61,959 nt of DNA from a virus. The stretch's first letter is position 1, and every line of letters starts with the position of its first letter. Below are positions 24,959-33,261 of this stretch, piece after piece. A model generated the notes under the pieces. That model was not told the DNA's origin. It saw only the letters and a program-made list of their open reading frames with translations, and searched no databases. The stretch lies in the IMG/VR virus record IMGVR_UViG_3300050821_003702, positions 1-61,959 of that record. The stretch is one strand, 5' to 3'. The position numbers were made by a program, and so were the translations under genes.

Positions 24959-26084
24959 GAAAAAGAAGAACAAGTCCAAGCCCGGCAAGAAGGAGGCAGA
25001 CGACTCTTCAGAGGACGCATCCGCAGAGCCAGAGAAGGATGACAGCTCTGAAGAGACCAAACCCAGCAGCAAGAAGGACAGCAAAAAACCCTCGAAACCG
25101 GCAGCAGACGACTCCTCGGAAGACAGCTCCGAGGATAGCTCTGAGGCCCCAGCAGAAAAAGACGACAGCTCTGAAGACGACAGCAGCGAAGCTCCGGGTG
25201 ATGATTCATCGGAAAAGGACGCCTCTGAAAAGGATGATTCTTCAGAGGATGACTCTTCCGAAAAAGGTGATTCCTCTGAAAAGGATGACTCCTCCGAAGA
25301 CAGCTCTGGCGATGACAGTGACGACAGCGAACCACCCAAAGGTGGGGGCGGCAAAAAGGGCGATGACAGCTCCGAAGCTGACGATAGCTCTGAGGATTCC
25401 TCAGGCGACTCGTCAGACGACAGCAGCGAGGAGGACTCCGAAAAGGGGTCCTCTTCCCTCGTCAAGATTGACGCAGCCACCTACAAGCCGCGTGCACCAT
25501 CCATCCCCATTCCGGCAGGGATTGAAGATTGTTTCGGGAAATACCCGGACCCAGATGTCCCAGAATGCCAACGCTGTGTCGAGTCGAAGAACTGCATCGC
25601 AGTTAAGAAGGCGCGCATGGCAGAGGAGACCACCAAGAAGGGGAAGAAAAAAGACAAGAAGGAGCGCGACAAGGCTCCGGAGAAGGAGAAAGAGGAAGTG
25701 AGCAAAAAAGAGAAGCACCACGACAAGCACGACAAGAAGGAGAAACACCACAAGGAGTCCGAAGGGGCGGATGTCGCAGTGTCCTCCGGACTCAAGTCAG
25801 CCCTCAAGAGGAGCGGTTACAAGGAGATGGGCCTCAAGAAGAAGGCACTGGTGGGCAATTACGTCGCATTGAAGGCGAACGGCACGCGCCTCGTGTTGTT
25901 TTCCAACTCTGGTTCAGACGAGTTCACCACGACTATCTTCACGGAGAAAAAGCCGGCATCCCTGGGCATGTCCTCAGACTGGGAGAAGAAGGGCAGTGGC
26001 AAGTATCAATTCGGGGGGAAGGCTGACGCTGTCGGCAAACAGCTCTCTGTCTTTCTCAAGAAAGCGGCAGCAACGGCAGAGTAA
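24933..26084 (+). CDS. Asp/Ser-repeat (DDSSED) protein with C-terminal globular domain
   Basis: A 383-residue protein. After a Lys-rich start, residues about 20-175 are low-complexity repeats of DDSSED and DSSEK, extremely acidic. Residues about 180-225 contain four cysteines (DCFGKYPDPDVPECQRC, then NC), a possible zinc site. A Lys/Glu/His linker (HHDKHDKKEKHH) leads to a C-terminal domain of about 110 residues (LKSALKRSGYKEMGLKKKAL). Similar DSSED runs form the tail of the gp32-like SSB at 38678. Such tails recruit basic partners or mimic DNA. ATG 24933 has GGAGG 12 bases upstream. No family is recognised. Confidence 0.6.
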   Translation: MASKKDPGKKKKNKSKPGKKEADDSSEDASAEPEKDDSSEETKPSSKKDSKKPSKPAADDSSEDSSEDSSEAPAEKDDSSEDDSSEAPGDDSSEKDASEKDDSSEDDSSEKGDSSEKDDSSEDSSGDDSDDSEPPKGGGGKKGDDSSEADDSSEDSSGDSSDDSSEEDSEKGSSSLVKIDAATYKPRAPSIPIPAGIEDCFGKYPDPDVPECQRCVESKNCIAVKKARMAEETTKKGKKKDKKERDKAPEKEKEEVSKKEKHHDKHDKKEKHHKESEGADVAVSSGLKSALKRSGYKEMGLKKKALVGNYVALKANGTRLVLFSNSGSDEFTTTIFTEKKPASLGMSSDWEKKGSGKYQFGGKADAVGKQLSVFLKKAAATAE

Positions 26085-26113
26085 GTTTCGGGGTCGCAGT
26101 CGGGCAGCAACAG

Positions 26114-26157
26114 AAAGGCGGGGCGTTCTATCTAGGTAGAGCAGCCCCGCCTTTTTT
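26114..26157 (+). terminator. Rho-independent terminator
   Basis: GGCGGGGC (26117-26124) pairs with GCCCCGCC (26144-26151), flanked by AAA and a TTTTTT run. The 19-base loop holds GTTCTATCTAGGTAGA, so the stem-loop also contains a copy of GCGTTCTATC starting at 26123. It ends the Asp/Ser-repeat transcription unit. Confidence 0.85.
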
Positions 26158-26184
26158 ATTTTCGAAAATTTGAGGAGGAAGACG

Positions 26185-26814
26185 ATGGAAACATTGGTCA
26201 GAGCGAAATATCAGGAAGTGGAAGTGGAAGAACTTTTCGGAGACATCGCAAGCAAAGCCGCAGCCAGCTTGGGATACAACCACGCTTTGGGGAAGAGTAA
26301 GGCGGACTCTGCCCTTGCTATTATCCACTCCTTGGACATCCACCCATTCACAATGGAGTCTGTTGAGTTGTATAAAGAGCAAGCAATGCATGCAGCGCTG
26401 AAGGCCAGGAGGCAGGCCAGTCTGATTTTCCTGGCACTGGCTGCCCTTCTGTATGGGATAGCTACCCCCTATGCCTACTCCCATTTTGCTAACTCACAAG
26501 ACATAGTCACCATCCCCTTGGCGATTGGCGCCATGTGCGGTTTGGGTGCCATCATTTTATTTTACGGGCGTGGAGATTGGCGCTGGGCTATGACCGAAAT
26601 CGAAAATTACAACTTGCCTATACCAATCCACGTCTTGCAAACGGCCCTCAGAGTCAAGGCAGCTATCCCAGGTTCCAAATTCCAGGTGGAGTATCTGACC
26701 CGAGAATATACTCAGGAGTGGCCAGACCCATTCCTGGTTCTGAATGTCGGAGATGCTTACTACTACCTGGAAGTTTGGGATGAGCCGAAATTTGAGGGGC
26801 GAAAGACAGTTTGA
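26185..26814 (+). CDS. Two-helix membrane protein of unknown function
   Basis: A 209-residue protein from ATG 26185 with GAGGAGGA upstream. Two adjacent transmembrane helices (about residues 75-100, LIFLALAALLYGIATPYAY, and 108-127, IPLAIGAMCGLGAIILFY) separate an N-terminal cytoplasmic helical region from a C-terminal domain of about 75 residues (FQVEYLTREYTQEWPDPFLV). It begins the unit after the terminator and is coupled to the PLP-enzyme gene (TGATG). A role in anchoring or host takeover cannot be told from sequence. Confidence 0.6.
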   Translation: METLVRAKYQEVEVEELFGDIASKAAASLGYNHALGKSKADSALAIIHSLDIHPFTMESVELYKEQAMHAALKARRQASLIFLALAALLYGIATPYAYSHFANSQDIVTIPLAIGAMCGLGAIILFYGRGDWRWAMTEIENYNLPIPIHVLQTALRVKAAIPGSKFQVEYLTREYTQEWPDPFLVLNVGDAYYYLEVWDEPKFEGRKTV

Positions 26815-27632
26815 TGCCCAAACACAACAACGCCCTCGTGTTTGGCACTCCCGTCCGGAAGCATGACGGGATTTATGTCAAGCACGAGGAAGAATGTTCC
26901 ATCGGCGGGTGGCCCCCCTTCAGCAAATGTCGGGGGGTACTCGCCCATATTCGCAAGAGACCCGAGAAAATCATCGGAGTCCTCGACACCTTCCACTCGC
27001 AGGCAGGCTGGGCTGTCGCTGCCGCCTGCCAGCTGCTCGGAAAGAAATGTATCAACTTCTGGCCGAAATATGCGAAGGACAAAGATGGAGAGCTTCGCAG
27101 GCCCCAGAGGAAATCCAAGAAGCTCGGAGCCAAGCTTGTCGAGCTGCCGGCTGGCAGGTCTGCTATTCTCTACCATCAGGCAAGAGCCTACATGACGGAG
27201 CACGGCGGATACCTGATGCCCAATGCGCTTAAGCTCCCAGAGAGTATCACCGAGACCGCCAACGAAGTCAAGGTGACAGGTACCAGTAAGTTCCGGTATG
27301 TCGTTATCCCTATCAGCTCCGGAACCATCGCAGCAGGAGTCCTCAAGGGGTTACAGGACAAGAATGAGTTCCCCAAAATCTATATTCACCTCGGCTACAG
27401 CCGCAGCCACGACGCGGTGAGGAAGTACCTCGAAGCTGCTGCTCCGAAATACCCCAGCAGGAAAATCAAGCTGGTGGATGAAGGCTATGCCTACTCAGAC
27501 GTGGCGCGGAAAGGGCCAACACCAGACTTTCCTTGTAACATTTATTACGATTTGAAGTGCTGGAGATGGCTCCTCCGGAAGCGGGACAAATTCCACAAAG
27601 GCAAAATTCTGTTCTGGAACATAGGTGCGTAG
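26814..27632 (+). CDS. PLP-dependent enzyme, fold type II (tryptophan synthase beta-like)
   Basis: A 272-residue protein. The pattern of a Lys near residue 38 (FSKCRG), then IIGVLDTFHSQAGWAVAAAC with its small-residue helix cap, then VVIPISSGTIAAGVLKGL, a Gly-rich phosphate cup, matches fold-II PLP enzymes such as ACC deaminase and cysteine synthase. Lys38 would carry PLP as a Schiff base. Phages with hypermodified thymidine carry PLP enzymes that trim amino acids attached to the base, and this gene opens a cluster with the other pathway types. Fold is moderately sure; substrate is inferred from context. Confidence 0.65.
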   Translation: MPKHNNALVFGTPVRKHDGIYVKHEEECSIGGWPPFSKCRGVLAHIRKRPEKIIGVLDTFHSQAGWAVAAACQLLGKKCINFWPKYAKDKDGELRRPQRKSKKLGAKLVELPAGRSAILYHQARAYMTEHGGYLMPNALKLPESITETANEVKVTGTSKFRYVVIPISSGTIAAGVLKGLQDKNEFPKIYIHLGYSRSHDAVRKYLEAAAPKYPSRKIKLVDEGYAYSDVARKGPTPDFPCNIYYDLKCWRWLLRKRDKFHKGKILFWNIGA

Positions 27633-28583
27633 ATGAAACTTGACTGGGAAGGCATCACATTTGGCGCAGAGCTGGAGTTTGCCGACATCGACACGCGAGG
27701 TCCACTCCCATACGACGATGTTGAGTGGGATTTTCGTGATTACTCTATCTGCAACTCCAACGGAGTGGCCAACGACCCGAAGAAAAAGCTCAACCGCTAC
27801 GGGAGTGAAATCCACATAGGGCCAAAGCGCACGCCTATGAGACTCGTGGACTTGGCGATGGATGTTATCAAGCTCCACCCGGAAGCGAACGTCAACTGGT
27901 CAACCAACCTTCACGTCCATATTCGGCTGCCCGGATTGCGGGATGATTTGAAAAGCCTCAAAAGGTTGGCTATGTACATCCGGGCTTTTGCCCCAAGCAT
28001 GTACGAGAGGATTGACCCTATCCCGGAACCTCCGAAAGTTTGCTACAGGTCTGTAGACGTACCGGAATTTGATGGCATGTGGCGACGCTATAAACGGCGC
28101 AAGAGGTCCCATCATTATCAGGTCAGTGACGCTGTATACCAGAAGCTCATCGACGCGAAAAGCCCCCAGGACTTCCTGAATGCTCACGCGCCGTTCTCAG
28201 CAAAGACTGGCCTCCAATGGCATCTGGTCCAGAGGGCCGGAGTGAATCTAGCCCACCTCCTGAAGACAGATACTATAGAATTCCGCTGCTTTACAATGTC
28301 AATAGAGTGGCGGAAACTCTACAGTGCGTTCCGCTGGCCGTGGCTCTTTCTCCGCGCCGCACTAATCTCCAGAAAGAACGTCCACCAGATTCTGGCGTCT
28401 CATCCGAATCTCGTCTTTCAGAAGTTCCACCCATACGACTACAAGCAGGACGCGATATTCCAGCAGACCCGTCTAGAGCATCGGACCCGGAGCGAGGTAG
28501 CAGCTACCCTTGAAAAGCTTATCCGGGAGAAGGCTATCCGAAGGGCCGATATAGGCGGGGAGGGCTATCCGTCCGTCCGGTAG
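27633..28583 (+). CDS. Amidoligase-family enzyme (COOH-NH2 ligase-like)
   Basis: A 316-residue protein with spaced acidic and basic motifs of the amidoligase superfamily: ITFGAELEF near the start, GSEIHIGP at about residue 53, STNLHVHIRL at about 91, and DTIEFRCF at about 213. These families form amide bonds between carboxylates and amines using ATP. Within a base-modification cluster it may attach an amine or amino acid to a modified thymidine. Assignment is by motif pattern from memory; a profile search would confirm it. Confidence 0.6.
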   Translation: MKLDWEGITFGAELEFADIDTRGPLPYDDVEWDFRDYSICNSNGVANDPKKKLNRYGSEIHIGPKRTPMRLVDLAMDVIKLHPEANVNWSTNLHVHIRLPGLRDDLKSLKRLAMYIRAFAPSMYERIDPIPEPPKVCYRSVDVPEFDGMWRRYKRRKRSHHYQVSDAVYQKLIDAKSPQDFLNAHAPFSAKTGLQWHLVQRAGVNLAHLLKTDTIEFRCFTMSIEWRKLYSAFRWPWLFLRAALISRKNVHQILASHPNLVFQKFHPYDYKQDAIFQQTRLEHRTRSEVAATLEKLIREKAIRRADIGGEGYPSVR

Positions 28584-28673
28584 GCTAAAACCCCTCCCTG
28601 AGCCCCCTAAATGCAAGGAAAGGGCTTATCCGGGAAGGTTAGAAGGCCCCTAATAGGGCCGGAAAGGGGTATT

Positions 28674-29105
28674 ATGAAGGTCCTATTTATCTGCACGGCT
28701 AACCTCTACCGTAGCCAAGCCGCAGCTGCAATAGGGAAGGTTGTAGGGCTGCAAACCCAGTCGGCGGGAGTCTACGGGGGGAAGTTCGGGCGGAAGGTCC
28801 CTGAACGCCTCCGGGAGACCCTAGCTGCGATGGGATACCCCCTACCGGACTGGGAGAAGTCGAAGCTTGTAACCGAGAAGGAAATCGGGTGGGCCGATTC
28901 CATCCTTTATATGATTCCCAACCACCTCGACCGATTGCAGGAGAAGTTCCCCGACTGTCCGCACCGGAAGTTCGGCTGCCTGGGGGAGTTCCTCCTCCCA
29001 CCCATTCCCGCTATCCCAGACCCCATGTTTTTGAAGGGGCAGAAATGCACCAGGTCCATCCGCCTCATCGAGCAGGCGGTATCGAACCTGAAAAGGTGGA
29101 CGTGA
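28674..29105 (+). CDS. Low-molecular-weight protein tyrosine phosphatase-like protein
   Basis: A 143-residue protein starting MKVLFICTANLYRS, where CTANLYRS fits the C-x5-R-S phosphate loop of LMW phosphatases, located at residues 7-14 as in the family. The late general-acid Asp is probably in IPAIPDPMF. ATG 28674 follows GGAAAGGGG. A near-perfect GGCCC/GGGCC hairpin lies in the leader at 28645-28660. Given the kinase and pyrophosphorylase-like genes nearby it might act on a phosphorylated nucleotide or protein; the target is unknown. The stop overlaps the next ATG. Confidence 0.75.
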   Translation: MKVLFICTANLYRSQAAAAIGKVVGLQTQSAGVYGGKFGRKVPERLRETLAAMGYPLPDWEKSKLVTEKEIGWADSILYMIPNHLDRLQEKFPDCPHRKFGCLGEFLLPPIPAIPDPMFLKGQKCTRSIRLIEQAVSNLKRWT

Positions 29106-29911
29106 TGATGGGTTGCGTTGAATTCGGAAAGCAGTTACTAAAGACTGAGGACCTGGACCCCATCTACATCATCGCCAACAAGAACACTCTACCAAAAAAC
29201 CAACTTAGGAGATTTTTGTTGGCTTACTGGTGGTTCTATCACGCTGGCGTCGCATCCTACCTCTCTGAGAAGGAGGAAACCGAATTCTTCGACAAGGCTC
29301 TCACCCTCGTTGAGGGAACACGAGCACCACGAGGGACAGAACGTAGACACTTCCGGGGAGACAAGGCGAAGGTTGCCATCCAGAAATTCATGTTCACCTA
29401 CGGCCAGCCGGAGAATGCTATCAGGCACCTCCTTGATAGAAAGCGGACCAGCAAGGACTTCATAGACTTTGTCAAGAAGGAATGGGTCATGTTCGGACCC
29501 TGGATTGGCTTCAAGGTCGCAGACATGGTGGACCGCTGCCTTGGAGTTCCAATACAGTTCAAACCATCTGAGCTTGAACTCTATGATTCTCCAAAAAAAG
29601 GAGCTTGGGAAGCAGCGCAGAAAATGGAGGAGCTGTGGAGTGAGAATCAGGATGACCCGGCTCCAAGTACGCAGGAAGTAGTAGAAGCTCTCATCCCAAA
29701 ATTCAAGAAGTACAAAGCCCCGCCATTCTATGACCGGCAGGTTGGCGTACAGGAGGTGGAGACTATCCTCTGCAAGTGGCACAGCTATCGCGGAGGACAT
29801 TACCGCATTGGGAAAGATATAGTGGAAATTCGTGAGGCTCTCAACTGGCATCCGACAGAGACTTCCGAGAAGCTTTTGAAACTGATGCCGAAGGAAGTGC
29901 AGCACAAGTAA
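29105..29911 (+). CDS. aGPT-Pplase-like protein (thymidine hypermodification)
   Basis: A 268-residue helical protein. ATG 29105 overlaps the upstream stop (TGATG); the same frame is open further upstream but overlaps the phosphatase gene. Features include FLLAYWWFYHAGVASYLSE, PRGTERRHFRG, and GPWIGFKVADMVDRCLG, a helix-hairpin-helix-like segment as in DNA glycosylases. This resembles the alpha-glutamyl/putrescinyl thymine pyrophosphorylase families described in phages with modified thymine, which replace a pyrophosphorylated hydroxymethyluracil with an amine or amino acid. The neighbouring kinase, radical SAM and thymidylate synthase homologues are the expected partners. Identification rests on recalled motifs plus context. 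Confidence 0.6.
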   Translation: MMGCVEFGKQLLKTEDLDPIYIIANKNTLPKNQLRRFLLAYWWFYHAGVASYLSEKEETEFFDKALTLVEGTRAPRGTERRHFRGDKAKVAIQKFMFTYGQPENAIRHLLDRKRTSKDFIDFVKKEWVMFGPWIGFKVADMVDRCLGVPIQFKPSELELYDSPKKGAWEAAQKMEELWSENQDDPAPSTQEVVEALIPKFKKYKAPPFYDRQVGVQEVETILCKWHSYRGGHYRIGKDIVEIREALNWHPTETSEKLLKLMPKEVQHK

Positions 29912-29932
29912 TTTTGGGTAGAGGCAAATGCA

Positions 29933-31327
29933 ATGCATGATGAAAACACTTACGACCTATTAGATGAAGAAGGCAAGTATAAGTTTTTCCACCGAGCAGA
30001 ACCGCGTCAGGCGGAAGGTCCTGTCGAGGTTGACGAAGAGACAGGAATGCGATTCCAGCATTGGGACATCGGTATGGTCAGAAACGCTGCCGAGGATAAC
30101 CGGAAATCCGTGAAGGTTTTCCTAGACCCTATCCCTCACATCATCATTCCGGATGCCAAACCACTCCAGGGTTGGTACAAGGCAAAGTTTGAGCCGAAGG
30201 GGGTGCGCCCAAGACCTTGCATGACAGAATCCGTGTTGACAGAACCTTACGGAGGCACTTGCTCCGTGGGTTGTGGGTTCTGCTACATCAACGCGGGAGT
30301 CCGGGGATACCGGGCACAGGGACTCACCACAGTCCCTCATAACTATGGGGAGCAGGTCGCCAGACAACTGAAGCGGTGGAAGACTTCAGCCGCAGGGTAC
30401 ATCTGCTCCTTCATAGACCCATTCATTCCTCTAGAGAAAATCTATCACAACTCCCAGGGATGCGCGGAAGCATTTGACCGGGAAGGCCTGCCAGTCTATT
30501 TTCTCTCCCGCCTCAAGTACCCGGACTGGGCTTATGACTTGTTAAGGCGGAATCGCTATTCCTACGCCCAGATGTCTATCAACACCAGCAGCCCAGAACA
30601 GTGGAAGAGGCTTTCCCCCTGGGCCATCAAGCTGGAGGATATGATTGACCAGGTACGGGCACTCCACAAGGCGAAAATCTATATCTCCATCCAGTGTAAC
30701 CCAATCATTGCTGGTGTGACCGACAACGACAACATCTGTAACCTGATTCACGTTCTAGCCGAGGCAGGAGCGGACCACATCATCTTCAAGTTCGTGGAGA
30801 CTGCGTACTCCTACAAGGCAGCTCTCATTGACAAGATGATTAAGCAGTTCGGGGATTATGGCAAAAAGTTCGGGGAGCTGATGACCTGCAACATCGGCGG
30901 ACAGGCTACCATTGACGAGGAATACCGCCTGCACGCGTTAGATAAGTATACGAAGGAGTGCCGGAAAGCCGGCATCACGATGGCGACCTGCTATGAATAC
31001 AAATTCGAGCGGGACGAGGACGGCAAGATAACCAGCAGGACTGGGGTGAGCGTGGGCCGCGACTACCTGACAGCAGACCAGTGCCACGGCCATCGAGTTC
31101 CCCTCTTCACCCGCGATGACGAAGGGGAGTTCAAGGAAGTAGAGGAATGTCCACCGTCCGGATGCCTCCACTGCGCTGATGATCATGGTGGAGTCGGAGC
31201 CTGTGGGTCAAAGCTCTTCAGCGCGGCAGGGGCACTCAGGAGTTCCGACTACAAGCATTCCGTGTATGACAAAGAGGCCACCAGCGGTAGTTTGGTACAA
31301 ATTTCACCGATGAGGTTTCCAAGATGA
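29933..31327 (+). CDS. Radical SAM enzyme
   Basis: A 464-residue protein. CSVGCGFC gives the C-x3-C-x2-C iron-sulfur motif of radical SAM enzymes at about residues 103-110, followed by a TIM-barrel-like body (IYISIQCNPIIAGV, ADHIIFKFVETAY). Near the C-terminus CPPSGCLHC and later GACGS could bind an auxiliary cluster or zinc. The last four residues are RFPR. Radical SAM enzymes in phage base-modification clusters rearrange or cleave modified thymidine side chains, the most likely role here; spore-photoproduct-lyase-like DNA repair is an alternative. The next gene overlaps by 4 bases (ATGA). Confidence 0.85.
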   Translation: MHDENTYDLLDEEGKYKFFHRAEPRQAEGPVEVDEETGMRFQHWDIGMVRNAAEDNRKSVKVFLDPIPHIIIPDAKPLQGWYKAKFEPKGVRPRPCMTESVLTEPYGGTCSVGCGFCYINAGVRGYRAQGLTTVPHNYGEQVARQLKRWKTSAAGYICSFIDPFIPLEKIYHNSQGCAEAFDREGLPVYFLSRLKYPDWAYDLLRRNRYSYAQMSINTSSPEQWKRLSPWAIKLEDMIDQVRALHKAKIYISIQCNPIIAGVTDNDNICNLIHVLAEAGADHIIFKFVETAYSYKAALIDKMIKQFGDYGKKFGELMTCNIGGQATIDEEYRLHALDKYTKECRKAGITMATCYEYKFERDEDGKITSRTGVSVGRDYLTADQCHGHRVPLFTRDDEGEFKEVEECPPSGCLHCADDHGGVGACGSKLFSAAGALRSSDYKHSVYDKEATSGSLVQISPMRFPR

Positions 31328-32022
31328 GTGATTTGGCAGTTATAGGCGATGCGATTCTCAGTCCAATCAGAAAGAGGTTCCCCCGCACACACCGATTCCC
31401 GCGCCTCCATCGGAAGCATATTGTCATCAACATCCGGGGAACAAACGGTTCTGGAAAGACCACGCTGGCGCGGACCCTTCTGGAGAAGTTCAAAGGCGTC
31501 CCTCTCGAAATCCAGAGGATTGGCGGTGACAAATTAATCGTGGGATACTGGCTGAACACTCCGGGGGTGCCAACATTCCTGGTTGGCCCTTACCGCATTA
31601 CCACTGGAGGCTGTGATGCCATCGGACCCGTAGCGGAGGCAGAATCTATAAAGCCTTTCGACTACATATGCAAGCTCATTCGGAATTCCTCGAAAGCAGG
31701 GAATATTGTATTCGAGGGGGCCATCGTTGCAACGGTCACGCAGCGGTGGGTAGACCTCGCAAAGGACCTTCCCAACACCCGTTGGATATTCGGGTTCATG
31801 GATACTCCGCTGGAGAAATGTCTGAAGCGGGTAGCCAAGCGCCGCGAAATCCGGGGAGACCCGAGACCACTGGACCCTAACAAGTCCGTTATCCCGAAGC
31901 ACAAGGCAGTTCTGGGGAGCGAGAAGCGGCTGAAGGAAGTGGGCATGGATGTCCGGCAAATCAATCACCGGGATGCCTTGAATACAGTTCTGAGATGGTT
32001 AGGAGAGACCGATGGCCACTAA
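31324..32022 (+). CDS. P-loop kinase, HMUDK-like (5-hydroxymethyl-dU DNA kinase candidate)
   Basis: A 232-residue protein. An N-terminal tail carries RFPR twice (residues 18-21 and 24-27, RFPRTHRFPR) before the kinase core. Walker A is RGTNGSGKTT, and a later strand (IFGFMDTPLEKCLKR) and arginine-rich lid (VAKRREIRGDPRP) fit a small-molecule or nucleotide kinase. In hypermodifying phages a kinase phosphorylates hydroxymethyluracil in DNA as the first step. The neighbours make that role likely, but general nucleotide kinase activity cannot be excluded from sequence. Confidence 0.7.
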   Translation: MSDLAVIGDAILSPIRKRFPRTHRFPRLHRKHIVINIRGTNGSGKTTLARTLLEKFKGVPLEIQRIGGDKLIVGYWLNTPGVPTFLVGPYRITTGGCDAIGPVAEAESIKPFDYICKLIRNSSKAGNIVFEGAIVATVTQRWVDLAKDLPNTRWIFGFMDTPLEKCLKRVAKRREIRGDPRPLDPNKSVIPKHKAVLGSEKRLKEVGMDVRQINHRDALNTVLRWLGETDGH

Positions 32023-32359
32023 CGTGCAACAGCAGGAAGATTCAACAAGAGGCAGTTTCGTTCCCCGAGGGAAGTGCAAGGAGTGCGGGAAGGAATGGGG
32101 GATGTACCAGAACGAGATTGACTTCTTCAAGGCCCTCCAGGAGAAGGACCCCAAAATCCAGCTCCCAAAGCGCTGCACGGAATGCCGGAAGAAAAAGAAG
32201 ACCACCGACATCTCGACTGTCATCACTTCCCTTGAAGGTATGGCGGAGAAGTCCCGCATGGAAGCCTTCTACACCTACAAAGAGGACCAGCTGGCCGATG
32301 AGCTTCTGGAGCAGGCCAATGCCCTCCGGCGGTATCTCGGAGCCAAGCGGGAAAACTGA
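32012..32359 (+). CDS. Zinc-ribbon protein (115 aa)
   Basis: A 115-residue protein with CKECG at about residue 22 and CTEC at about 55 (LPKRCTECRKKKK), matching a probable zinc-ribbon family in which a first CxxC is followed by a helical spacer and RCxxCR. The remainder is helical and charged. It overlaps the kinase stop by 11 bases and ends at the start of the next gene, so it is part of the modification operon. It may be a nucleic-acid adaptor. Confidence 0.65.
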   Translation: MATNVQQQEDSTRGSFVPRGKCKECGKEWGMYQNEIDFFKALQEKDPKIQLPKRCTECRKKKKTTDISTVITSLEGMAEKSRMEAFYTYKEDQLADELLEQANALRRYLGAKREN

Positions 32360-33261
32360 TGGATTACAAACCCCTGTTGCGATTCATCCTTGAACGCCAC
32401 GCAATCTACAGACGGAGGCAGGAAGGCCTGCCGAAACCGTGGACCCGTGACAAAATCCTCCAGCAGTATCGCTTCTGTAACGTGTACCGCGAATTGGATA
32501 CAGTCACCACCTGGATAGCGAAGGCTTGGCGGGAGCCGCATAAGGATGACCCGGACCTCTGGTTTGCTATGTGCGTGGCGCGGCTAGTTAACTGGCCAGA
32601 TACTCTCGCGGTGTTGAGGTATCCAATCCCTTGGCACCCACAGCACTTTATAGAAGTCCTAGAGAGACGGAAGGGACTGGGGGAGAAAGTCTTCACCGGA
32701 GCCTACATGATTCACGCAGGGCCAGATAACATCGGCAAGGCCCGATACCTAGCAGCAGAAGTCCTCAGCCCACTATGGCAGGATAGGGAGAAAGTCCGAC
32801 CTGTTGAAGATGACCGCTTGTCAGACTTCTACACCCGCCTTTCCGGATACAAGGACATGGGCAGCTTCATGACTGGACAAGTCGTTGCTGATGTGAAATA
32901 TGTAAGGCCCTTGCTCTGTGCGAAGGATTGGTGGGCGTGGGCAACGCCAGGACCGGGGAGCCAGCGAGGGTTGAATCGCGTGATGGGGAATGATGTGAAG
33001 GCTCCATGGAAGCGAACGGATTGGCAGAAGTGTCTCGGCAAGCTCCAGGAGAAAATCAATAAGAAGGTAACAGAAGCAGGATTCCCAAAGCTCCACGCCC
33101 AAGACATACAGAACTGCTGCTGCGAGTGGGACAAATACGAGCGAGTGCGACTGGGAGAGGGGCGGCCACGCTCCCTCTACGATGGCACTGGTGATATCCA
33201 GGATACTCTCCGCTTTCCACGCTCTCTTAAGCGTTCTATCTATTCGGGAGCGAACAAATGA
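32359..33261 (+). CDS. HMUDK-hel / aGPT-Pplase-like helical protein (thymidine hypermodification)
   Basis: A 300-residue protein. The N-terminus (LERHAIYRRRQEGLPKPWT, then QYRFCNVYRELD) closely matches, from memory, the helical domain linked to 5-hmdU DNA kinases, in which RRxxGxPxPWT and YRFCNVxRExD are hallmarks. Later GPGSQRGLNRV and AQDIQNCCCEWDKYER fit the same glycosylase-like fold. These proteins act with the kinase and pyrophosphorylases in making hypermodified thymidine. RFPR occurs at residues 285-288. The stop overlaps the thymidylate synthase homologue start (ATGA). Confidence 0.7.
   Translation: MDYKPLLRFILERHAIYRRRQEGLPKPWTRDKILQQYRFCNVYRELDTVTTWIAKAWREPHKDDPDLWFAMCVARLVNWPDTLAVLRYPIPWHPQHFIEVLERRKGLGEKVFTGAYMIHAGPDNIGKARYLAAEVLSPLWQDREKVRPVEDDRLSDFYTRLSGYKDMGSFMTGQVVADVKYVRPLLCAKDWWAWATPGPGSQRGLNRVMGNDVKAPWKRTDWQKCLGKLQEKINKKVTEAGFPKLHAQDIQNCCCEWDKYERVRLGEGRPRSLYDGTGDIQDTLRFPRSLKRSIYSGANK
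33231..33240 (+). promoter_or_regulatory. Recurrent leader motif GCGTTCTATC, copy 5
   Basis: Located within the last codons of the preceding gene, 27 bases upstream of ATG 33258. Copy 4 is in the terminator loop at 26123. Confidence 0.4.
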
